Assembly: GCF_008312835.1 (NCBI RefSeq)
Contig: NZ_VSKS01000009.1
Span: 225,492-289,491, forward strand
From: Streptomyces marokkonensis
GTDB taxonomy: Bacteria; Actinomycetota; Actinomycetes; Streptomycetales; Streptomycetaceae
DNA length: 64,000 nucleotides
Reading direction: 5' to 3'
Below, one piece after another: positions 26,763 through 34,892 of this stretch. The stretch's first letter is position 1. The number at the start of each line of letters is the position of its first letter. The translations under genes were made by a program, and so were the position numbers. The notes beneath the pieces were generated by a model that did no database searches, was not told the origin of the DNA, and saw only the letters and a list, made by a program, of their open reading frames with translations.

Positions 26763-28433
26763 TTACTTGAAGGAGGCCTCGGAGAAGACTTCCTGCGTCA
26801 GCGGGGAGACCGCGGGCGGGTTCACGTTCTTGGCGAAGGCGATGGCCGGCGGGGAGGAGGAGATCGGGACACCCGGCAGGTAGTCCATGATGGCCTCGTT
26901 GGCCTTCTCGTAGGCGGCCACGCGCTCGTCGGCCTTGCCCAGCTTCGAGCCGGCGTTCACGGCGTCGAAGACCTTCTTGTCCTTGAAGCCCCACTGCTTG
27001 TCGTACTCGGCGAACCAGGTGCCGATGAAGTTGTAGCCGTCGTTGAAGTCACCGGTCCAGCCGAGCATGTGCAGGGCGCAGGAGCCCGCCTCGGTGGCGT
27101 CCAGGTAGTCCGGGGCCCACTTCATGGCCTTCGGCTTGACGGTGATGCCGGCCTTCTCGAGGTCGGCCTTCATCAGCTCGAACAGGTCCTGCGGGGCAGG
27201 CATGTACGGGCGGGTGACCTCGGTCGGGTAGCAGAACTCGATCTCGAGCTTCTCCTCACCGGCCTTCTTGAGGAGCCCCTTGGCGGCGGCGGTGTCGAAC
27301 GGGTACTTCGTGACGTTCTTGGAGTAGCCCGCGATCGTGTCCGGCATGAACTGGTCGGCGACCTTGCCGCCCTCGGGCAGCTGGGTCTTGACCAGGTTCT
27401 CCTTGTCGATCGCCTGCGCGATCGCCTGGCGGACTTCCTTCTTCTTGAGGGCCTTGTTGGCGCTCTGGCTCATGCCCACGTAGAAGAGGTTGAAGACACC
27501 ACGGGTCGGGACGACGTAGCCCTGGTCCTCGAGGGTCTTGACGTCGGCCGGGGCGACGAGGTCGTAGCCGTCGATGTCACCGGCCTGGAGCGCCTGACGG
27601 CGTCCCTCTTCGGTGTCGATGGTGCGGAAGACCAGGTTCTTGATCTTCGCCTTCTCGCCCCAGTAGCCGTCGAAGCGCTGAAGGGTGACTTCCTTGTTGC
27701 CCTTGTTCCACTTCGTGATCTTGTACGGGCCGGTACCGGCGACCGTGCCGGCCTCCTGGCTGTACTTGGGGTACGTGATGGCGTCGCCCTTGGCGGAGGC
27801 GTCCTGCTTCTTGTACTCCGCGAGGGCCTTCGGCGAGTGGATCGCGAGGGCGTTGAGGGAGAAGCCGCCGGGAAGGTTGGCGGAGGGCTTCTTGACCTCG
27901 ATGACGGCGGTGTTCTCGTCCTTCGCGGTGCAGGACTTGTAGTTCGCCTCGGGCGTCTCCTTGTCCTCGTTCTTCGCGAAGCCGCCCATGATGGTCTGCC
28001 AGTAGTAGGAGACCGCGCTGGACTGGTAGGTGCCCGTCCAGTTGAACCAGTGGTCGTAGTTGGCGCAGACGGCCGCGGCGTTGAACGCCTCGCCGTCGTG
28101 GAACTTCACGCCCTTGCGGAGGTTGAAGGTCCAGACGGTGCCCTCGTCGTTGCTCGACCAGGTCTCGGCGAGGCCGCCGACCAGCTTGGTGCCGCCGGAC
28201 TCGTGCTCGAGCAGGGCCTCGAACGCCTGCCGCGTCACACGGAAGGTTTCACCGTCGCTCGCGAGGGCAGGGTCGAGGGAACCCGGGTCACCGGCACCGG
28301 CGAAGACGAAGGTGTCCTTCGCGCCGTCGCTCTTGTTGTCACTGTCCCGCTCGCTGGAGCAGCCCGTGGCAATCAGACCGACCGCCACCGCGGCCGTGAT
28401 CGCCCGAGCGACTCGGGACTTGGTTATGCGCAT
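26763..28433 (-). CDS. Peptide-binding lipoprotein (SBP_bac_5, DppA/OppA type)
   Basis: A 556-aa extracytoplasmic solute receptor. The N-terminus RVARAITAAVAVGLIATGC is a lipoprotein signal with the lipidated Cys at about residue 25 (lipobox ATGC). The mature part follows the family: DPGSLDPALASDGETF, WTFNLRKGVKFHDG, GTGPYKITKW, and a late GWTGDFND segment. Peptide specificity cannot be read. First gene of the importer operon; an imperfect palindrome lies 120 bp upstream. The ATG at 28433 has no strong Shine-Dalgarno. Confidence 0.94.
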   Translation of the reverse strand: MRITKSRVARAITAAVAVGLIATGCSSERDSDNKSDGAKDTFVFAGAGDPGSLDPALASDGETFRVTRQAFEALLEHESGGTKLVGGLAETWSSNDEGTVWTFNLRKGVKFHDGEAFNAAAVCANYDHWFNWTGTYQSSAVSYYWQTIMGGFAKNEDKETPEANYKSCTAKDENTAVIEVKKPSANLPGGFSLNALAIHSPKALAEYKKQDASAKGDAITYPKYSQEAGTVAGTGPYKITKWNKGNKEVTLQRFDGYWGEKAKIKNLVFRTIDTEEGRRQALQAGDIDGYDLVAPADVKTLEDQGYVVPTRGVFNLFYVGMSQSANKALKKKEVRQAIAQAIDKENLVKTQLPEGGKVADQFMPDTIAGYSKNVTKYPFDTAAAKGLLKKAGEEKLEIEFCYPTEVTRPYMPAPQDLFELMKADLEKAGITVKPKAMKWAPDYLDATEAGSCALHMLGWTGDFNDGYNFIGTWFAEYDKQWGFKDKKVFDAVNAGSKLGKADERVAAYEKANEAIMDYLPGVPISSSPPAIAFAKNVNPPAVSPLTQEVFSEASFK

Positions 28434-28862
28434 ATTGGGGCCACTCCGGGTCCGCTATGTGGATACATCTTGACCGGCCGAACACTACAGACGTTCGCAG
28501 GGAGTCAGGCAACAGTCCGGATAGCGGTGATACCTACCTGAGATCTGAACACTTGACATATGGGATGTGTCAGACACCCGGCCGGTGGGATTTAACTCCC
28601 CGGACACAGAACGCGGCTGCCGACAACGTGTTGAGGGGGTGTCCGGCGGAGTGAAGAACGGGTGAAACCGCAGGTGACAGGGGGTCAAGGGTTGGTCGCT
28701 GAGCGCGCATGGCTGAAAATGTGACGCGAAATCGGCGCCCGCCCGGCAGGTGCCCGGAGGGCGCCGGCACACCCGTCCATCTGATGGACACCGTGACGCT
28801 GAGTCAGCACGGCCCGGCACCCGGCCGGCGGACCGCGCCGGGACCTCGCGGGTTCGCCCCGG
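28434..28862. promoter_or_regulatory. Upstream region of the peptide importer operon
   Basis: This 429-bp AT-richer region holds no convincing gene. An imperfect palindrome TGACATAT-GGG-ATGTGTCA (28554-28572) is an operator candidate. A minus-strand TAGTGT (28484-28489) could be the operon's -10 box. Farther up are a GGACAC...GTGTCC pair (28602-28607 and 28639-28644) and a perfect 15-bp palindrome GTCCATC-T-GATGGAC (28775-28789), which may belong to the end of the SseB-domain gene. Roles are inferred. Confidence 0.4.
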
Positions 28863-29651
28863 TCAGCGGTGCTGCGCGGGCGGGTAGCCGTACCCCTGGG
28901 CGGAGGGCTGGACGGCGCCGTGCGCCTCGCGGTCGTAGAAGGGGCGGGCGCCGGCGCGCAGCCACATCGCGACCGGGTCGTGCTCGTCGGACATGGCGAC
29001 GGTCGACACGGGCAGCCCGTCCGGGACCGCCCCGAGGGACTGCTGCATCATCGCCCGCACCGCGTCCACGGCGGGCGGGGAGGTGTCGTACACGTCCAGG
29101 CCGATGGCGAGGTAGGGGGCGCCCAGCGCGGGCTGCACCCAGGCGCGGCGCAGCGCGCGGACGGCCGGGGTGCGGTGGGCGTTCTGCGCGAGCAGGGCGT
29201 AGAACTGGGGGATCTCGATGGCCGGTTCGGACAGCCGCAGCGGTCCGGCGGGCTGGCGGTCCAGCCCGCCGGCGATCCGGCGCAGGTCCAGCCAGGGGAT
29301 GCCGAGGCCGCCGCCCGGGGCGTGCGGATTGAGCCAGAGGCCGTAGTGGTCGGGGTAGAGCGCGCGGGCCACTTCGAGGCCGTCGACCACCTCGTACGAC
29401 CGGTTCCAGCCGCTGGCCGACAGTTCCTGCGCGGAGGTGACGCAGGGCGCGTAGCCGAAGCCGTCGACCTCCATGTTCCCGTACTGGGCGTCCGGCGAGC
29501 CGGCCTGGCCGTGCCACAGCAGCATCCAGACCTGGCCGGACGAAGGGGTCGCGAGAGCACGCAGCAACGCCTCGTAGGCGTCGTAACGCCCGGGCGTCAC
29601 CTGGCGCAGCATGTGCTCGACCTGCCCGGCCGCCGCGGTGCCAGCGCTCAC
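28863..29651 (-). CDS. SseB-domain protein 1 (enhanced serine sensitivity family)
   Basis: A 262-aa cytosolic protein with an SseB domain (VEHMLRQVTPGRYDAYEALLRALATP...VWMLLWHGQ) and an SseB C-terminal domain (PALGAPYLAIGLDVYDT...PVSTVAMSDEHDPVAMWL). In E. coli, sseB was named for a serine-sensitivity phenotype; the mechanism is unknown. The GTG at 29651 has GGAGGGG nine nt upstream, better than the GTG at 29672. A Gln/Tyr/Pro-rich tail ends the protein. It lies beside a paralogue and upstream of the serine/glycine genes, on the opposite strand. Confidence 0.85.
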   Translation of the reverse strand: MSAGTAAAGQVEHMLRQVTPGRYDAYEALLRALATPSSGQVWMLLWHGQAGSPDAQYGNMEVDGFGYAPCVTSAQELSASGWNRSYEVVDGLEVARALYPDHYGLWLNPHAPGGGLGIPWLDLRRIAGGLDRQPAGPLRLSEPAIEIPQFYALLAQNAHRTPAVRALRRAWVQPALGAPYLAIGLDVYDTSPPAVDAVRAMMQQSLGAVPDGLPVSTVAMSDEHDPVAMWLRAGARPFYDREAHGAVQPSAQGYGYPPAQHR

Positions 29652-29819
29652 TTTGTATCGCCCCTCCGTCACACACCTCGCCAGCCAATGAACCTAGCGT
29701 AAGCCGAAGGCCTCCGGCGGTCTGCGTCCAGTGCGCGGGAGGCTCGGGGGCTGGGCCTCGCAGGGCGGGTGCGGGTGCGCCGTGGCTGGTCGCGCGGTTC
29801 CCCGCACCCTACGACCGGG

Positions 29820-30599
29820 TCAGTGCCGGCGGTTGTAGAAGGGGCTGACCTTGGCGCGGAGCCAGTCGGCCACCGGGTCCTGGGCCACGTCGAGGAGGAT
29901 CAGGTTGACCGGCCAGCGGACCGGGGTGCGGCCCAGGGCCCGCCCCAGGGCGTCCAGGGGAAGGGTGCGGGCGTCGCCCTCCCACTGGGAGAGCTCCACG
30001 CCGACGAAGAGGACCGGGGCCTCCGTCTCGATCGCGGCGAGGCAGCGGCGGGCGGCCGTCACCACCCCGACGGCGTCGAACTCCTCCGAGGCCGCGCCGA
30101 GGAAGTCCACCGGGTCCTCCTGCCAGTCGGGCTCGAAGAGCCGGACCCGGCCGCCGGACGCCGGCCCGTCCAGCGGGCTGCGTCCGGCCCGGCACAGTTC
30201 GGCGACGGCGGCGGGCGGCAGCGGGGCGGCGACCACTCCGCCGGGGTTCACCGCGATCCCGGCCTGCGGCGGCAGACCGCGGGCGAACTCCACGGCGGGC
30301 GCGACGGTGTACGACGCGTGGGAGCCGACGACCTGCCGGAACTGCTCCTCGGAGCTGAAGACGGGCACGTAGGCCTGGCCGTCGAGCTCCACGGTGGGCA
30401 GGTCCAGCGGGCCGCTGTGCGGGCCGCCGCCGTTGGGCAGCGGGACCCAGACGAAGCTGCGGCCCAGCACCTCGATGATCCTGCTCCCCGCCGAGGGGAC
30501 GCCGAGGGAGGCCGAGAGCACCTCCTCCAGTTCGTTACCGGGCCATCCGCCGTGCGGATGGGGGTGCGTCCGGTCCGGGAAGTCTGCCGGGAAGTCCAT
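29820..30599 (-). CDS. SseB-domain protein 2
   Basis: A 259-aa paralogue of the preceding protein. The N-terminal SseB domain has NELEEVLSASLGVPSAGSRIIEVLGRSFVWVPLPNG and YVPVFSSEEQFRQ; the C-terminal domain ends NLILLDVAQDPVADWLRAKVSPFYNRRH, closely matching the HDPVAMWLRAGARPFYDRE end of paralogue 1. The duplication is thus direct and both copies look intact. No catalytic motif is visible. The ATG at 30599 has a poor ribosome site. Confidence 0.85.
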   Translation of the reverse strand: MDFPADFPDRTHPHPHGGWPGNELEEVLSASLGVPSAGSRIIEVLGRSFVWVPLPNGGGPHSGPLDLPTVELDGQAYVPVFSSEEQFRQVVGSHASYTVAPAVEFARGLPPQAGIAVNPGGVVAAPLPPAAVAELCRAGRSPLDGPASGGRVRLFEPDWQEDPVDFLGAASEEFDAVGVVTAARRCLAAIETEAPVLFVGVELSQWEGDARTLPLDALGRALGRTPVRWPVNLILLDVAQDPVADWLRAKVSPFYNRRH

Positions 30600-30652
30600 C
30601 TGTCGCCTACCGCCTGCCTGGAACCACTGCTGTGGCGGAAAAGGCTATCCGG

Positions 30653-31321
30653 TCAGCCCGCGAAGCCGATCCGGCGCAGCCCGTCCGCCGCGTCCCGGTC
30701 GATCAGCACCGCCGAGCCGCAGCCCGCCGGCATCCGGCCGCGCTCGACCGCGCGCAACAGCCGCTCGCTCGCCGCACGGTGGCGCCGGAAGGCGTAGCGG
30801 GAGACTCCGCGCCCGCGCTCGCGCTGGCCGGCCAGGGCCTGCTGGGGAGTGACGTCGAGCAGCAGCAGGTGCAGGCTCGCCCCCCGGCGGCGGGCCTCGC
30901 GGGCCAGCCAGCGCCGCACCCAGGCCTGCGTGCCGCAGTCGTGGACGACGACGGCCTCACCGGCGCGCAGCGCACGGCGCAGCCCGGCGTAGTGGGCCAG
31001 GCGGACCAGCGGGCGGTACACGGCGTACGGCAGGAGGCGCGGCATGCGGCGGTCCCAGCGGTCGCGGGTGTCCTGGGAGTCGATCCGGGTGCCCCGCACC
31101 GCGCGCCGCATCAGCGTGGACTTGCCGCTGCCGGGCAGTCCGGTGACCACGACGAGGTCGCGGGGCCCGAAGAGCAGCGCGCGCGGGCCGCGGCCGCCCC
31201 GTGCGCGCAGATCGCGGACGACGGGCGCCGGCAGCGCGCCGCGAGCCCGGCCGGCCCGGGCGGCCGGCTGAGGGGGCAGCGCGACACCTGTGGTGGTGGC
31301 GCACGCCGTGGTCCTGTTCAC
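30653..31321 (-). CDS. P-loop kinase-like protein (AAA_33 type)
   Basis: A 222-aa protein with Walker A GLPGSGKST at about residues 60-68, then VVVHDCGTQAWVRRWLAREA and LLLLDVTPQQALAGQRERGRG, the LID-like region of the AAA_33 group of small-molecule kinases and polynucleotide kinase-like enzymes. The N-terminal 55 residues are Ala/Arg/Pro-rich and probably disordered. Substrate unknown. GTG at 31321 with GGGGAGG upstream. It is transcribed divergently from the glycine-riboswitch operon. Confidence 0.8.
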   Translation of the reverse strand: MNRTTACATTTGVALPPQPAARAGRARGALPAPVVRDLRARGGRGPRALLFGPRDLVVVTGLPGSGKSTLMRRAVRGTRIDSQDTRDRWDRRMPRLLPYAVYRPLVRLAHYAGLRRALRAGEAVVVHDCGTQAWVRRWLAREARRRGASLHLLLLDVTPQQALAGQRERGRGVSRYAFRRHRAASERLLRAVERGRMPAGCGSAVLIDRDAADGLRRIGFAG

Positions 31322-31427
31322 CGTGATGGTCCTCCCCTGGGGTCAGGTACGAGTCCCGTCCCCGCCGAGTGTAAAGAAAAGGTAATGCCAGGTGCTCTCG
31401 ATTCCGTGCCTTTCGTGAAACAGGCCT

Positions 31428-31445
31428 GTCACAGCTCCCTGTGAC
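31428..31445. promoter_or_regulatory. Perfect inverted repeat upstream of the glycine operon
   Basis: GTCACAG-CTCC-CTGTGAC (7-bp arms, 4-bp spacer) lies between the divergent P-loop gene and the gcvT promoter, about 110 bp before the presumed transcription start. It is a good operator candidate for a dimeric regulator of either unit. It has the TGTGAC half-site of CRP/FNR-type sites but in the opposite arrangement. Confidence 0.4.
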
Positions 31446-31505
31446 CGCGCCCGCACATCCCGTGCACCCCAGGAAAGGGTCCCCCTGCCGGACGCCGCCG
31501 ATGCG

Positions 31506-31534
31506 TGCAATGATGTGCGCGCCAACTGCATACC
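31506..31534 (+). promoter_or_regulatory. Putative gcvT operon promoter
   Basis: TGCAAT (31506-31511) and CATACC (31529-31534) are separated by 17 bp and would start transcription near 31541, ten bases before the first conserved base of the riboswitch aptamer. Both boxes are moderate matches to the sigma-70 consensus; position is the main support. Confidence 0.45.
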
Positions 31535-31550
31535 GGCCGTTTGAATCCGC

Positions 31551-31768
31551 GCGGGAGAGTCCCCGGCACTGTGTGCCGCCGGGGCGCCGAAGGAGCAAGT
31601 CCCTCCCTTGAATCTCTCAGGCACCGTTACCGCGTGGGCGAGGCACATCTGAAAAGCGGGCCGCTGCAGCCGTACTCCAGTGGCTCCACCCAAGGTGCAA
31701 GCCGTGACTCCTCCCCTGAGCGGGCGGTCATGGCGAACCTCTCAGGTTCCGATGACAGATGGGGAGGA
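31551..31768 (+). ncRNA. Tandem glycine riboswitch
   Basis: Two glycine aptamers in series. Aptamer I has GCGGGAGAGT, GCGCCGAAGGAGCAAG, ATCTCTCAGGCACCG and the CTGAAAAGCGG end. After a short linker, aptamer II has CCACCCAAGGTGCAAG, ACCTCTCAGGTTCCGATGACA and the closing ATGGGGAGG. These are the conserved cores of the gcvT RNA family, which binds glycine cooperatively and usually switches glycine-cleavage genes on. The remaining 40 nt before gcvT must contain the expression platform; the gcvT ribosome site GGGAGA lies at its end. Confidence 0.93.
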
Positions 31769-31810
31769 CGTGTCCTCGCCTTGCCTGTCATGCCTTTGGG
31801 AGACCGACCG

Positions 31811-32929
31811 ATGAGCAGTAACGAACCTCGCCGTACCGCGCTCGACGCCCTGCACCGGTCGCTCGGCGCGACGATGACCGACTTCGCCGGCTGGGACATG
31901 CCCCTGCGCTACGGCTCCGAGCGCGACGAGCACAACGCCGTGCGCACCGGGGCCGGCCTCTTCGACCTCTCGCACATGGGCGAGATCACGGTCACGGGCC
32001 CGCAGGCGGCCGCTCTTCTGGACTTCGCGCTGGTGGGCAACATCGGCGGCGTCAAGCCCGGCCGCGCCCGCTACACCATGATCTGCCGCGAGGACGGCGG
32101 CATCCTGGACGACCTGATCGTCTACCGGCTCGGCGAGACCGAGTTCATGGTCGTCGCCAACGCCTCCAACGCGCAGACGGTGCTCGACGCGCTCGTCGAG
32201 CGCGCGGCCGGCTTCGACGCCGAGGTCCGCGACGACCGCGACGCGTACGCGCTGCTCGCCGTGCAGGGTCCCGAGTCCCCGGCCATCCTCGCCTCGCTCA
32301 CCGACGCCGACCTGGACGGCCTGAAGTACTACGCCGGCCTGCCCGGCACGGTCGCCGGTGTCCCCGCGCTCATCGCCCGCACCGGCTACACCGGCGAGGA
32401 CGGCTTCGAACTGTTCGTGAAGCCGGAGCACGCGGTCGAGCTGTGGCAGGCGCTGACCAAGGCCGGCGAGGGCGCGGGCCTGGTCCCGTGCGGGCTGTCC
32501 TGCCGTGACACGCTGCGCCTGGAAGCGGGCATGCCGCTGTACGGGAACGAGCTGAGCACCTCCCTGACGCCTTTCGACGCCGGTCTGGGCCGGGTGGTGA
32601 AGTTCGAGAAGGAGGGCGACTTCGTGGGCCGCGCCGCCCTGGCCGAGGCCGCCGAGCGCGCCGCCTCGGAGCCTCCCCGCGTCCTGGTCGGTCTGGTCGC
32701 CGAGGGCCGCCGGGTGCCGCGCGCCGGGTACGCGGTCGTGGCGGGCGGCGAGGTGATCGGCGAGGTCACCTCCGGCGCCCCCTCCCCCACGCTGGGCAAG
32801 CCGATCGCCATGGCGTACGTCGACGCGGCGCACGCGGCGCCGGGCACCGAGGGCGTCGGCGTGGACATCCGCGGCAGCCACGAGCCGTACCAGGTCGTGG
32901 CGCTGCCGTTCTACAAGCGGCAGAAGTGA
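31811..32929 (+). CDS. gcvT: Glycine cleavage system T protein (aminomethyltransferase)
   Basis: A 372-aa tetrahydrofolate-dependent aminomethyltransferase that releases ammonia from the H-protein aminomethyl group and forms methylene-THF. It has the family landmarks: DFAGWDMPLRYGSERDEHNAVR, LFDLSHMGEI (catalytic Asp region), GYTGEDGFEL, LRLEAGMPLYGNEL, and the C-terminal barrel VGLVAEGRRVPRAGY. The ATG at 31811 follows GGGAGA; the open frame upstream is riboswitch. First gene of gcvT-gcvH-glyA. The P-protein gene is not in the window. Confidence 0.97.
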   Translation: MSSNEPRRTALDALHRSLGATMTDFAGWDMPLRYGSERDEHNAVRTGAGLFDLSHMGEITVTGPQAAALLDFALVGNIGGVKPGRARYTMICREDGGILDDLIVYRLGETEFMVVANASNAQTVLDALVERAAGFDAEVRDDRDAYALLAVQGPESPAILASLTDADLDGLKYYAGLPGTVAGVPALIARTGYTGEDGFELFVKPEHAVELWQALTKAGEGAGLVPCGLSCRDTLRLEAGMPLYGNELSTSLTPFDAGLGRVVKFEKEGDFVGRAALAEAAERAASEPPRVLVGLVAEGRRVPRAGYAVVAGGEVIGEVTSGAPSPTLGKPIAMAYVDAAHAAPGTEGVGVDIRGSHEPYQVVALPFYKRQK

Positions 32930-32940
32930 CACCGTCGTAG

Positions 32941-32986
32941 GCAGCCCCCGGCAGCCCCCTGGCAGCCCTCCGGCAGCCCTCCGCGC
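32941..32986 (+). repeat. Short GGCAGCCC tandem repeats between gcvT and gcvH
   Basis: The core GGCAGCCC occurs four times within about 45 bp after the gcvT stop, with variable 2-3 base spacers. It is simple-sequence DNA in the 144-bp gcvT-gcvH gap. It may form weak structure but shows no clear terminator. Confidence 0.6.
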
Positions 32987-33073
32987 CCGAGCCGGTGCGA
33001 CGTACCGGCCCGACCGCGTTTTCCGCTGTCCCACCGTCATCAGCAGTTTCCCCCGTACAGGAGAATTCAGGCC

Positions 33074-33451
33074 ATGAGCAACCCCCAGCAGCTGCGTTAC
33101 AGCAAGGAGCACGAGTGGCTGACGGCCGCCGAGGACGGCGTGTCGACGGTCGGCATCACGGAGCACGCGGCCAACGCGCTCGGCGACGTGGTCTTCGTCC
33201 AGCTCCCCGAGGTCGGTGACACCGTGACCGCGGGCGAGACCTGCGGCGAGCTGGAGTCGACCAAGTCGGTCAGCGACCTGTACTCCCCGGTCAGCGGTGA
33301 GATCACCGAGGTCAACGAGGACGTCGTGAACGACCCGTCGCTGGTGAACTCCGCCCCCTTCGAGGGTGGCTGGCTGTTCAAGGTGCGCGTCACCGACGAG
33401 CCGGCCGACCTGCTGACCGCCGCCGAGTACGACGCCCACATCGCGGGCTGA
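33074..33451 (+). CDS. gcvH: Glycine cleavage system H protein
   Basis: A 125-aa lipoyl carrier shuttling the aminomethyl group between P and T proteins. The lipoyl-lysine motif is [19 protein letters not shown] (Lys near residue 63), within an all-beta biotinyl-lipoyl fold. AGGAG precedes the ATG at 33074. glyA begins 14 bp after its stop, so the two are cotranscribed. Confidence 0.98.
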   Translation: MSNPQQLRYSKEHEWLTAAEDGVSTVGITEHAANALGDVVFVQLPEVGDTVTAGETCGELESTKSVSDLYSPVSGEITEVNEDVVNDPSLVNSAPFEGGWLFKVRVTDEPADLLTAAEYDAHIAG

Positions 33452-33465
33452 GGAGTCGTAGCCGC

Positions 33466-34725
33466 ATGTCGCTTCTGAACACGCCCCTGCACGAGCTCGA
33501 CCCGGCGGTGGCCGCCGCGGTCGACGCCGAGCTGCACCGTCAGCAGTCCACCCTCGAGATGATCGCCTCGGAGAACTTCGCCCCGGTCGCGGTCATGGAG
33601 GCCCAGGGCTCGGTCCTCACCAACAAGTACGCCGAGGGCTACCCCGGCCGCCGCTACTACGGCGGCTGCGAGCACGTCGACGTGATCGAGCAGATCGCCA
33701 TCGACCGCGTCAAGGAGCTCTTCGGCGCCGAGCAGGCCAACGTGCAGCCGCACTCGGGTGCCCAGGCCAACGCGGCCGCGATGTTCGCGCTGCTCAAGCC
33801 CGGTGACACGATCATGGGCCTGAACCTCGCGCACGGCGGGCACCTGACCCACGGCATGAAGATCAACTTCTCCGGCAAGCTCTACAACGTCGTCGCCTAC
33901 CACGTCGGCGACGACGGCCGGGTCGACATGGCCGAGGTCGAGCGGCTCGCCAAGGAGAGCAAGCCGAAGCTGATCGTCGCCGGCTGGTCGGCGTACCCGC
34001 GTCAGCTCGACTTCGCCGCGTTCCGCCGGATCGCGGACGAGGTCGGCGCGTACCTCATGGTCGACATGGCGCACTTCGCCGGACTGGTGGCCGCGGGCCT
34101 GCACCCGAACCCGGTGCCGCACGCCCACGTCGTGACGACCACCACGCACAAGACCCTCGGCGGCCCGCGCGGCGGTGTGATCCTCTCCACGGCCGAGCTG
34201 GCCAAGAAGATCAACTCCGCGGTGTTCCCCGGTCAGCAGGGCGGTCCGCTGGAGCACGTGGTCGCCGCCAAGGCGGTCGCCTTCAAGGTCTGCGCCTCCG
34301 AGGAGTTCAAGGAGCGCCAGCGCCGCACCCTGGAGGGCGCCCGCATCCTGGCCGAGCGCCTGGTCAAGGACGACGTCAGGGCCGTGGGCGTGGACGTGCT
34401 GTCCGGCGGCACGGACGTGCACCTGGTCCTGGTCGACCTGCGCGACTCCGAGCTGGACGGGCAGCAGGCCGAGGACCGTCTCCACGAGGTCGGCATCACG
34501 GTCAACCGCAACGCGGTCCCGAACGACCCGCGCCCGCCGATGGTCACCTCGGGTCTGCGCATCGGCACGCCCGCGCTGGCCACCCGCGGCTTCACCGCCG
34601 AGGACTTCACCGAGGTCGCGGACGTGATCGCGGAGACGCTGAAGCCGTCCTACGACGTGGAGTCGCTCCGGGCCCGGGTGACGGCGCTCGCCGCGAAGCA
34701 CCCGCTGTACCCCGGTCTGACGTAA
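33466..34725 (+). CDS. glyA: Serine hydroxymethyltransferase
   Basis: A 419-aa PLP enzyme interconverting serine and glycine with THF/methylene-THF. [39 protein letters not shown], the [14 protein letters not shown] region and the PLP lysine in [14 protein letters not shown] are all conserved. The length is standard. With gcvT/H it forms a one-carbon unit, so glycine sensed by the riboswitch would raise both cleavage and conversion to serine. A weak CGTACG-based hairpin (34729-34748) follows the stop. Confidence 0.98.
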   Translation: MSLLNTPLHELDPAVAAAVDAELHRQQSTLEMIASENFAPVAVMEAQGSVLTNKYAEGYPGRRYYGGCEHVDVIEQIAIDRVKELFGAEQANVQPHSGAQANAAAMFALLKPGDTIMGLNLAHGGHLTHGMKINFSGKLYNVVAYHVGDDGRVDMAEVERLAKESKPKLIVAGWSAYPRQLDFAAFRRIADEVGAYLMVDMAHFAGLVAAGLHPNPVPHAHVVTTTTHKTLGGPRGGVILSTAELAKKINSAVFPGQQGGPLEHVVAAKAVAFKVCASEEFKERQRRTLEGARILAERLVKDDVRAVGVDVLSGGTDVHLVLVDLRDSELDGQQAEDRLHEVGITVNRNAVPNDPRPPMVTSGLRIGTPALATRGFTAEDFTEVADVIAETLKPSYDVESLRARVTALAAKHPLYPGLT

Positions 34726-34810
34726 TTTCGTACGCTTCCCTTCGTACGGACATCCGGGGCATCGCGCACACTGGGTCGGGTGGGCGCGGTGCCCCGCACC
34801 ATGACATGCG

Positions 34811-34825
34811 GAGACGATTCGTCTC
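34811..34825. promoter_or_regulatory. Perfect 15-bp palindrome upstream of sdaA
   Basis: GAGACGA-T-TCGTCTC is a perfect odd-centred palindrome 68 bp before the sdaA GTG, in the 167-bp glyA-sdaA gap. It suits an operator for separate control of serine deaminase. Regulator unknown. Confidence 0.45.
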
Positions 34826-34892
34826 TTCCGATCCCCTGAACCACCCCCTCCCGGTGGACAGCGCCGTCCGCCGAACCCTTAGGAGTCCTCCC

